Assembly (NCBI GenBank): GCA_027575765.1
Contig: JANBPT010000066.1
Span: 1-64,000 of the forward strand
Direction of reading: 5' to 3'
Length of the DNA stretch: 64,000 bases
Source of the DNA: Tieghemiomyces parasiticus
Lineage: Eukaryota; Kickxellomycota; Dimargaritomycetes; Dimargaritales; Dimargaritaceae
This document shows, piece after piece, positions 55,527 to 64,000 of the stretch. Under the pieces are notes generated by a model. That model saw only the letters and a program-made list of their open reading frames with translations, was not told the DNA's origin and did not search any database. The translations under genes and the position numbers were made by a program. Positions within the stretch are counted from its first letter, which is position 1, and each line of letters opens with the position of its first letter.

Positions 55527-57575
55527 CGTTATCTGCACTTGATCATTTAGAGTATGGTGGTGAGAGGTTCAGGATGCCAGAACGGCCGTCATGCGCTCTA
55601 GACTCGTGTTGATCTCGAACAGATATTTCACTTGTAATCCGGCCATCCACTACACTAGAAAGGATTATTCATGTTCAGTAAATCCTGGTCCTTTATATAA
55701 TGTACTTTTTTCAGAGCCGTTTAGATGGCCGAGCGTCGGAAGTGACAGATATGGGTTATGCAGCGCGGTCCAGCTGGTCTACCATGTGGAGGAGTCTCAA
55801 ACTACGCTGCGTCTATACATGCCCTCCCATACCAGCTTATATTCCACCTGCCACCGACCGGGCAACTGTATGATCACGGTGTCGCTTTGAAGTGCCCTTC
55901 CCGCGCAGTTCAGCGGTTGAACCCCCCTCCCTCCTACCCTCCCACCAAGTCATAAAAAACGTGGCTTGCCTACTGTTTCGACTTCCTTTACATCCCTCAG
56001 CAGGCCTGCTCGGCCTCACTGATCACCGTGAGTTCCCTTGCACGAAAGAACGCGCAGCCAAAGTTCCTAGCCTCATTCGGTATAACGAGCTCCTCATACC
56101 CGTCGCATGTCCGCCGGTAAGGCAAACTGGTCTACGCGATTTTATCGCTTCTCACCGGCAGAACGGTCATTAGTACCGGTAAGGTCGAGCATTTGAAGGG
56201 TCCAGGCTACGTGGTGGCCATACCGTCATTGGGCACTTTCCGCTTTCTCTCATTCACAATTCTAGGACATTATCAGGTGCTCCTTAACAGCAGAGTAATA
56301 TATCGCCGATCCAATATCAATTAGCTTTGTAGAGTGGCCTAACCACCAACTCACTTTCTTACACAGTTGGCCTGTAACTTACGCATCATATCGACTAACC
56401 ATAGTTGCGGTGGCTTCTATCAAGTTGGTTAAATCCAAATCGTAAGGCACCCGTCCCAATTCTAGCGGTACGTGACATTTTGCGTCGGGTTATCCCGCTC
56501 CAGTCGGGCAGTCGCGGCCTAGTCCCACATGACCGGTCTCTGCCATGGCTGCACCGTAGCGTTTTAATGTGCGGTTACCTACACTGCTATCAAGCGTACG
56601 ATCTACAAGGTGGCCCCCAATGGCAGATCCCTTGTATTTCTTGACCTAACCATCCTTCGACGACCACGTCAACCTCCCACAAGCCTACCATCAATATTCT
56701 ATACACTTCAAATATCTATTCGCACGTCGTTTTTACGCCATCTACTCTCCAGCTTACCATTTTACACCAATTCAGCGCTCCATGCCCACATCGGAGAACT
56801 GTATAAGGTTGCTCGGTAGGTTGACGGCGCCACGTCCATGTAGGGTGCCTGCCAGGTAGACCTGAGTAGGACGTATGTGGCCCATGCGGCTAGCCAGGAT
56901 CCGCAGCATGTCCTCCTCTGTACCTCAAACGGGCCTAAGTACTTGCTCAAGTAGCCACACTTCGCCCACCACCAACAGCTACGCTCGCTTTGATATGAGC
57001 ACCCCAGGCCAGATCTCTTGTACAGGTATCTCTTCCTACGCACACGCCACCCTGGAACTGTTCGGCTGGGAATAACTCCCCGCCTACATACTAGTTCCGC
57101 TGGCTACACCGATCACCGATCACCGATTAAGCTGGTCGGCCGGCTCGCTAGCCCCGGGCCATGCTCTGAGCGCCGTGTATCGGTGACACTCTGACTGGGC
57201 TAGTGGCGCAAACGAATGGGCTGCCCGACTCACGCGACACGAGGACGCATGCAACTGGCATGTCAGCCCAGCCTGAACTTGATACTACGACCCCTAAAGA
57301 TCCCTCCGTGAGATGTATGCCGTGGAGGACCTGCGCGACTTTTTTTGACGGAGAGTTTCTAGGTTTCTCTGGGGCCGTCCTTGTATTCATGGTAGTCTCT
57401 TAGGGACACACCAAGACCAGGTATATCTTAAGGTTTGATCAAGCCGAGATCACCCGCGGCCAATGCTACCAACGTCCAATGAGGATAAGCTTTATGGGCC
57501 AGTCTTATGACAAAGTCGGCTGTGTATACGAAAATAAAAGGGTTAAAAAGGCTGGAACACATGAGCTGGGATTTT
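55527..57575. other. Gene-free region
   Basis: About 2.0 kb between the carrier and the secreted F-box-like gene. A small triplicated heptamer (GATCACC-type) lies at about 57110-57125. No gene is supported; frames near 56400-57075 have no domain features. Confidence 0.5.
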
Positions 57576-59044
57576 CTACGCGACGATCGGGTGGGCCACA
57601 GCCTGGGGTACGTAAAATTCGAGCCGGTCGCCGAGCAAACGGACGCCCTGGGGCCATACGGTATCCGGGTACGGGTACAGAACATACCCACGGTCGTCCT
57701 CCAGCTGATCCAAAGCGCGACGGTAGGTTTCCTGGAGACCCCCGTTTTTCAATCCACACGAGAACACACGCTTTTTGGCTACAGACCGGCACATCTGAGC
57801 CATCGACTCTCCTAAATTTGGGTCGCTCGCCACGAGTGCATGCGCCACCCGCTCCTGCTCCTCCGTTCCCGCCACTTGGAGCATCCGCACGGTGGCCAGT
57901 CGGCCCTGAGACATCAAATCGCTGTCAAGGGCATTGAGGAACTGCACGACCGCCTTGATCCCGTGACGAGTGAGTAAGACACCTGTGACGCGCGGCATGA
58001 TCACGCCAAAGAGCAGGGTGCTGACTGTGGAGGTGATAGAGGTAGCCAGGTTCGACGACCGTCCCCTCGTAGAGCACACGATAAGGCTATGGTGGTAAGC
58101 CACCGTGAGGTGACTGGCCGGAAATGCGCCGGCAAAGACTTCGAGGTTGCGCCGTTCAGCGAGGATCTCATCGGCCACCCGATTCACCCAGGTGGCTAGA
58201 AGGTCGGTACGGCCAGCACGGGCGGCGTAGGCCAGTGGGGAAACTTCGCGGAGGAGCTGGCCAGACTCAATGTCGTTCAGTGTCGCCCAGTCGTAAGCGG
58301 CCGGCGTCGATTCCAGACGATCGTAGTTTACCCACTCGGTCGGATCGCGGTGGCTTTGTATCAGGCCGAAATTCGCATTGTTCCCGGCGGCCTGGCGTAG
58401 CCTATTGACCGCATCGTCACCGGTGGTTGGTAGGACCGCGTTGCCCGTACGCTTGGCATGGGCCATTAATTCTTGGTAGTAGGTTCCCATGAGGAGACGA
58501 ACCTCTGGCTCCGCCAGGCGGAGTAGGTCGGACCACGGCACTTCGCGCATGGTCAGGAGGACCTGACCCCGGTCGCCGGGTTTTCCTGGAGCGTGGCGAA
58601 CGAGTTGCCTAAAGTTGTCCAAGTTCTGCGAAACAGTGATTACGGGTAACATTGAAGGTAGAGGGCAAAGCGCGGACGTGAGGTCAGAAAAGGCCAATAG
58701 ACTTTTTGGCGCCCAGGTTGAGGCAGGGGCCCTAAATCTCATTCCCTCACGTGCCATAGAACTTTCGTCGAGATGGTACGTACCTTACCCAACCGTCGCT
58801 CCAGTTCCTCGGCAGCGTCAGTACGAAAAGCCTTGTTAACATCGATTGCCGTGAGCAGACTCTGGTGGCTTGCGAGACTCCCAATGTGTTGCCAAATCTC
58901 ACGCGGCAGCCCAGCGGCTGCAGCTTGCTGCTGACTATTCGAGGTTGATGTATTCTTTGGTTGATTGGTGGTCGAGTGGGCCCCGGCGGCCAGGAGCACG
59001 GCTACTAGAGCAAGACAGGTCAATGAGCGGCTTAACATGATCAT
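57576..59044 (-). CDS. Predicted secreted protein with F-box-like and ankyrin-like motifs
   Basis: Exons 59044-58784 and 58625-57576 join in phase 0 (158-base intron, GTACGT donor, TTTCGCAG acceptor) to give 436 residues. Family not firmly recognised. Residues 1-25 are a signal peptide (MLSRSLTCLALVAVLLAAGAHS). After a Ser/Thr/Gln-rich spacer comes GLPREIWQHIGSLASHQSLL then TAIDVNKAFR, which fits the F-box consensus (LPxEI...I...DLL.A..VNK.FR). Near 165-190 is one ankyrin-like helix pair (VSPLAYAARAGRTDLLATWV). The C-terminal part is helical and ends with YPYPDTVWPQGVRLLGDRL. Cytosolic F-box proteins should not carry a signal peptide. Either the peptide is a chance N-terminal helix or this is an exported effector-like protein. 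An alternative ATG two codons downstream starts MLSRS. Confidence 0.62.
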
Positions 59045-61910
59045 TACTATCTAATGTTATCCGCGTCAGGGGTAGGCTGGCTGCGAGGGACTAGAGGCAG
59101 CTGTCGGGACGAATACGTTAGGTGTATAGTGATTGACACACTGGCGTAGACTGCGTTAGAATTATGGCTCCTCCTCTGAGCGGTTAGGCGGAAATCCACT
59201 CGCCGGGGATGCCAGTGTCACCTATACCGTGAAGGAATTAATTAATATGCAGCGGCTATTTATGAAGGATCACACCTTAAGCGGGCGGACAGTGCGGAAT
59301 ATTGGTCGCACCCGTGCTCATGCTGACCAGGGCCCAGCATAGCGGGCACATTCTGCAGGACAGAAGGGATACGACATCTTACCTGCAGAGGACAAAGGAA
59401 TCCGGGAGTTCGGTGGCCAAAGCAATGGTTATGGCGAGGTGTTCAATCGGCAATGTAGCAGGAGCGCTGAGGTATTGGATACTAAATGATTTTTCAAGAG
59501 CGGAGCGGGTAGATCAAGGGTTAGATTAAAAAGCGCGTAAGCCGATTTGGTACTATGGATGTAGTGCGATGCATCAGAGGCCTGGTTTAGCCGTCCCCGT
59601 CTCCTGCAGTTTAACCGCTTATATACGCGGACGCCAGTCTAATGAGTGAGTATGTCTTCCCCCATGACTTTCGGGTGGAAATGGCGTGGATAAGTCGGCG
59701 AAGGCTCAGTTGTCGAAACGGTAGCGAGGCGGGGTGTACGATTGGAACGAAGAGCCACTCGCCTCCTTCGTCCTACAATCGTCAACAGTAACGATTCCGT
59801 CACTAAAAATGACCTACACTCCGACCTAGACCGACGATGCGAGTATGAATTACTAGCCCCACACGGGAATGGCAAGGAGGGCATCTCATACATACCAACC
59901 GGTACGCATAGCCCTGGAGGCTGATGTAAGGCCTTAGGACGACTCGAGATAGGTGAGAGGAGGAGTCGCACCTTGGCACGGGACCCAATGGTGAAGCGGG
60001 GCTTAGAGCAGTGTGTGACACTTACCCCGGCCTCCTCTTCCTCACGGTGGAGATACTCCTACTGTGATTTGTGGCCAAAATGATCCGAATAGTTGGCGAT
60101 TTGGGGACGCCCAGTTGATATTCCACCAACGACGCCGACTGCCTAAAGTAATAGGGGGTAGGGAGAGGGCGTAATTGGGGTGTCCGTTTTAGGCAGCGTT
60201 TGCCCTGATACTTCCGCTGGTTATTATTAGTATCGGCGGGCTGAATTTGTCACCTCTTTCTTCAACTTAATAGTCACTTTGCGGCGACCCGGAAGTAATG
60301 TGTTGGTCGCACCTTGTCTCTTGTGACTCGCCTGCCAACGTCAGCGGCCAACGGTAGCTACACCTCCTATACTAGACTTTGGGACCCTGTCAATCGTGTT
60401 TCGGATCTCCCAATGGAGCATGTCACACCACCCGGTTTGCGTGACTTCCAAGTGATTCAGGCTTCAGCTTGACTGAGGTATACCGTGAGGGGAGCAGGTC
60501 TAGCCCACTGCCGGTCGACACGGGTCAATTCCCGACACCGCACCTATGTAATGAAAGCGTCCATCTCGAAGCTTCTTGTAATGCCCAATGCACTAACGAT
60601 AGGGTTGGATGCTCGAAGTGGTATGAAAAATTGAGCACTCGGGCTCGGCTGATGGATCGGTTTTATCAACACTAAACGACGTCAACCCGGACCCTTGGGC
60701 CACCTGGTGGCTGTGGTTGGGTTAACTTGGATCGAAACCGCCCGTCAGTGCTTACGCAGTCACACCAATACCCTAATGAGACCAATGATTTTTAACCTTG
60801 GCTACATGAATGCCATAGAGAATTATGTCATGAGCGGATGGAAAGGTATCACTTTACGAACCAATTGACCGGGTTAGATATAAGTATGGACACCCGCCGG
60901 TCCACCCGGTGCCAAGCTTACACAGGAGCCAAGGGGCCCATGGTATGGCTATCTACCAAGGGGCCAGTGCCTCCTTCTGCGCCATGAAAGTGGAGGAGTC
61001 CTAGCGCCTCAGGATGTGCAGAAAAGAGGGTAGTTGATAAAGCTGCTGGACCACGCCCGTTGCAATTGACTAAGCAATCCACCCAAAGATGTGAGACGGG
61101 AGAGACATGGTGCAGGAGGCCTGATGGCTGAGTGATAGGCACTGGACAAGGTAGGCCGTAATTGAATTGGAGTGGGCAGTGATTATAGAGATTTCTGCTA
61201 TGGTTAGGTGGTGAGAGACCCGGCCCACAACGTATCGTCAACCGTGCCCATCACTCTCCCCAATTCCCAGGCTTTATTTTTGGCAGGTAAGGTTATGGAG
61301 ACCTCACGCGCCCCTTTATACATGGCTCTGGACGGAGGTAAGTGCCTCAAGGCCTGCCGGCCAACCAATAATGCCGGTGAATATCTCAACCTTGCCATCG
61401 TTACCAATGACAATGCTGAACTGGCCTAATCCATGACCAAACATCATGCGCAAATCAGTCCCCCTGGCCAGCCCCAATTGGCAACTACCGGCCGGGTTCT
61501 CTCACCGTTGTTAATTCCGCGCATGGCCGAGTAGTATTTACTACGTATGGTTGGGGAAAGAGAAAGGTATTGAAATGGCGGGAAGGGTAAAAAAAATCAA
61601 TTAAAGTAGAACCCGGATTGAAGCCGACTAACCTTAATTTAGTCACCTCTCTTGATCCAGACACTGGCCATAAAACGTGCTTCACGTCCCCACCTTCCCG
61701 ACTTAACCGACGGTCAACGCTGCAACAACCGCTACTCGCACTGTATACTTCACTACTTCAACTATATCGTATTCCTGCTTCACTTAGCTTTTCCTACCGA
61801 CCCGGCAGCCCATAGCCACCCTTGTCCGCCTGTCGGCAGGTTCGTTACCATTCGTTTCTCACTCACTGACCGCCACCAGTTTGTCTAATACCTAGCTAGC
61901 CGGCTCGACC
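59045..61910. other. Gene-free region
   Basis: About 2.9 kb with no gene I can support. Frames near 59302, 59639, 60469, 60918 and 61208 are short and unrecognised. The last 250 bases before 61911 are pyrimidine-rich leader. An open frame at 61652-61888 overlaps that leader and could be transcribed as an upstream reading frame, but it shows no conserved peptide. Confidence 0.5.
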
Positions 61911-63419
61911 ATGCATCCCTCGGCTGCCCCGCCCATTCCTTCTGACCAGTGCTCACCTCCCCTGGTCTCGCCCGTGGTGCCGGCGATTGCAGGCCAGGGG
62001 AATCCTACCGACCTGCCACCCGCTGCCACCGAGGCTCTCGCGGCTGCCGACAGGGCCGAAGAGGAAATGGTATACCCCAACACTTTCGAGGGACCCGAGA
62101 AGCTGCTCGAAATGTGGTTCAAGCCGTCATTGGCCTATGTGGGTGGCGGCCCGTCGTCTTCCGCGGATCCGGCCACCCTCGGCTTGCGGTGTGTGCCCCG
62201 GGAGCAGTGGGTAGTAATGCTTAATTTGGTGCACTGCGAGGTGCTCAACGTGATCTCCGCGGGTGAAGTGGAGGCCTTTTTGCTCAGCGAATCATCACTG
62301 TTTGTGTACCCACACAAGGTCATTCTGAAGACCTGCGGTACCACTACCTTGCTCCACGCCGTCCCGGAGCTGCTGCGCTTGGCCCGAGAGGTGTGCGGGT
62401 GGGACCACCTCTGGCGTCTGTTTTACTCGCGTAAGCGGTTTATGTTCCCTGATCGCCAGCCGCACCCACACCGGGACTGGAACCACGAAGTGACCTTTTT
62501 GGATGAACTGTTTGCTAACGGATCAGCCTACACCGTGGGGCGCACCAACGGCGACCACTGGAATCTGTACCTGACCTCACCCAACCCGGTGGCCCTGGCA
62601 TACTCACCACCGTCCTCGTCGGCCACCAAAACCAACGGAACGGTAGCCTCAGGACCACCTACGCAGCCCCCGTCGCCCACTCGGGGCCTGGTGGCCCATG
62701 ACCATGATATCACCGTCGAGATCCTGATGACGGAGCTCGATCCCGAGGCCGTGCGGCACTTCCACCGCGCTCACCTCCCGCTCGAGCCCACCACCACGGC
62801 CTCGGAAGGTGGCCGGTTGGTCGAGGACCTCACCGGCATCTCTCGGATCTACCCACACGCCCGGACCGACTCGTACCTCTTCACTCCGTGCGGGTTTTCC
62901 CTTAACGGCCTAACGGATGACGGCCACTATTTTACCATTCACGTAACGCCGGAACCCGAATGCTCGTACGCCAGTTTCGAGACCAACCTCCGCCTGGGTT
63001 CAACCGGCCGGGGCGCCTGGGAGGAGGAAGTTGAGGCTTATAGTCCGGCGTCCGCCGCCCAGGCCCTCAAGACCCTGGTCGAGCAGGTCACCGACATTTT
63101 CCGACCAGGTAAATTCTCCGCTACGGTGTTCAAGAGTCACAACGTCGAGAAGGTGCCCTCATCAATGATGCCACCCCCTGTACACGGCCCGAGTGACGGC
63201 GCAGGTCAGCGGGGGCCATTGAGCTCTGATACCGTACCAGGCCGTGGGGCTGAATCGGGGCCGGCCGATTTGCAGTCTCAATTCGAAGCCTGGCGGCGGT
63301 TTGCCGAGTCGTTACCCCCATGGAACTTGGAGTCACTCGCGTGCTACCGGCAATCGGACCATATCATGTACGAATTTGACAACTACTGGTTACGGTTCGG
63401 GTATTTTACCAGGATTTGA
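61911..63419 (+). CDS. SPE2: S-adenosylmethionine decarboxylase proenzyme
   Basis: Pyruvoyl enzyme that makes decarboxylated AdoMet, the aminopropyl donor for spermidine and spermine. The single-exon frame gives 502 residues. The self-cleavage site is Glu127-Ser128 in LLSESSLFVYP; Ser128 becomes the pyruvoyl group. Fourteen residues on is Cys142 in KTCGTTTLL, the same spacing as human Ser68 to Cys82. The substrate-binding start TFEGPEKLLEMWF lies at 58-70. The C-terminal half has DSYLFTPCGFSLNG and ECSYASFETNL, the region of the catalytic Ser and His. The N-terminus is about 50 residues longer than usual, Pro/Ala-rich; an in-frame ATG at Met53 would give a typical-length protein. It is longer than yeast Spe2 (396), mainly through a 30-residue loop near 225-245 and extended C-terminal sequence. 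Confidence 0.95.
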   Translation: MHPSAAPPIPSDQCSPPLVSPVVPAIAGQGNPTDLPPAATEALAAADRAEEEMVYPNTFEGPEKLLEMWFKPSLAYVGGGPSSSADPATLGLRCVPREQWVVMLNLVHCEVLNVISAGEVEAFLLSESSLFVYPHKVILKTCGTTTLLHAVPELLRLAREVCGWDHLWRLFYSRKRFMFPDRQPHPHRDWNHEVTFLDELFANGSAYTVGRTNGDHWNLYLTSPNPVALAYSPPSSSATKTNGTVASGPPTQPPSPTRGLVAHDHDITVEILMTELDPEAVRHFHRAHLPLEPTTTASEGGRLVEDLTGISRIYPHARTDSYLFTPCGFSLNGLTDDGHYFTIHVTPEPECSYASFETNLRLGSTGRGAWEEEVEAYSPASAAQALKTLVEQVTDIFRPGKFSATVFKSHNVEKVPSSMMPPPVHGPSDGAGQRGPLSSDTVPGRGAESGPADLQSQFEAWRRFAESLPPWNLESLACYRQSDHIMYEFDNYWLRFGYFTRI

Positions 63420-64000
63420 GACGTGGAAACGAACCCACCCCTATACATGGTGATAAATGTAGTGAACCCCCCAAAATCAGACAACCCTCTAGCTGTGATT
63501 GAAGTGTGCTGAATAGAAGCAGGTAAAATAGTCGCTGGCATGGGTACCCCAATAGGACCCGACTTGCCGCCTGTGGACGGGCCAAAGTCAGCTAAAAGAG
63601 TGAAGCAGATGCGTAGGCAATGGGGGGAGGGGGCGGCATACTGGCCGTCCAGATGTCAGAAGTAAGGGCCGTAGGAGTGACATGGTCTAGTCACCATACA
63701 CAGCTGTGCTCAATTAGCCCAACCGGCTCTCATCTGTGCAACGCTATTTTCAAGTTCATCATTTTCGCACCACCTTTACTTCGCATTCGCCAGGTTACCT
63801 TGTCAGGATGCTCCAGCAAGCCACCCTCGTTAAAGTACTTAACCAGGCCCTCTCGGGCGGAGTGGACACAGTCGCGTAAGTGCCACATGCGACCCAAGCG
63901 GCCTGGCCGACCTCGCACTGCGGGCCTTATCTCGGCCCTGGAATGCGGCAACATCCAGAGCCCGTGGACGGTAGCAATCTCTTACAAACGGCGACCATCC
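63420..64000. other. 3' flank of SPE2; possible gene start at the edge
   Basis: Positions 63420-63800 hold nothing recognisable. At 63808 an ATG opens a 22-codon frame (MLQQATLVKVLNQALSGGV) ending at a donor-like GTAAGT (63876). It could be the first exon of a gene that runs out of the window. On the minus strand an open frame at 63730-63954 is also unrecognised. Neither can be decided from this window. Confidence 0.25.

Noticed and set aside
1..64000. CRISPR array, bacterial operon signals, or viral gene cluster.
   Set aside because: No regularly spaced repeats with unique spacers, genes have spliceosomal introns and eukaryotic families, and no viral hallmark frame was seen.

Overview
The window looks like nuclear DNA of a fungus. 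Most protein genes are cut by short GT-AG introns of about 130-310 bases. They include fungal markers: a LYS9-type saccharopine dehydrogenase of the alpha-aminoadipate lysine pathway, a VNX1-type cation/H+ antiporter, a LEU5-like mitochondrial carrier and a PY-motif alpha-arrestin. The proteins look divergent from yeast models and carry long low-complexity insertions. An early-diverging lineage (Zoopagomycota, for instance Dimargaritales or Kickxellales) is my guess. I cannot prove it from sequence alone.

Layout. 1-4.6 kb: an AT-rich, repeat-bearing segment with no convincing protein gene, but with three RNA polymerase III genes (tRNA-Val, a lone 5S rRNA, tRNA-Gln). Its first 3.5 kb is almost empty of CpG except inside the RNA genes. 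4.9-8.6 kb: a ten-exon SMYD-type SET/MYND methyltransferase. 9.5-11.1 kb: LYS9 on the minus strand. 12.8-21.5 kb: an SLC45-like sugar transporter, a large VNX1-like antiporter and the complex I PSST/NDUFS7 subunit, all on the plus strand. 22.9-27.9 kb: two tiny secreted proteins separated by about 4.5 kb without recognisable genes. 28.1-37.2 kb is the densest part: KAE1 and a TFIIIC WD40 subunit diverge, the TFIIIC subunit converges on NPL4, and NPL4 diverges from the U6 processing enzyme USB1. 40.1-42.9 kb: one gene, split by an intron, for a membrane protein with two START domains. 46.3-50.6 kb: a CCR4-like protein with damaged catalytic motifs, convergent with an alpha-arrestin. 54.1-55.5 kb: a LEU5/SLC25A16/42-like carrier. 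57.6-59.0 kb: a predicted secreted protein with an F-box-like motif. 61.9-63.4 kb: S-adenosylmethionine decarboxylase.

How the genes relate. There is no operon-like pathway cluster. Most genes are core housekeeping: tRNA modification (KAE1), Pol III transcription (TFIIIC), snRNA maturation (USB1), ubiquitin extraction (NPL4), respiration (NDUFS7), lysine and polyamine synthesis (LYS9, SPE2) and transport. The less ordinary material is the CpG-depleted Pol III/repeat island, the tandem-START protein, the apparently inactive CCR4-like protein, and the small or atypical secreted proteins. Exon joins were checked by hand for reading-frame phase. No database search was possible.
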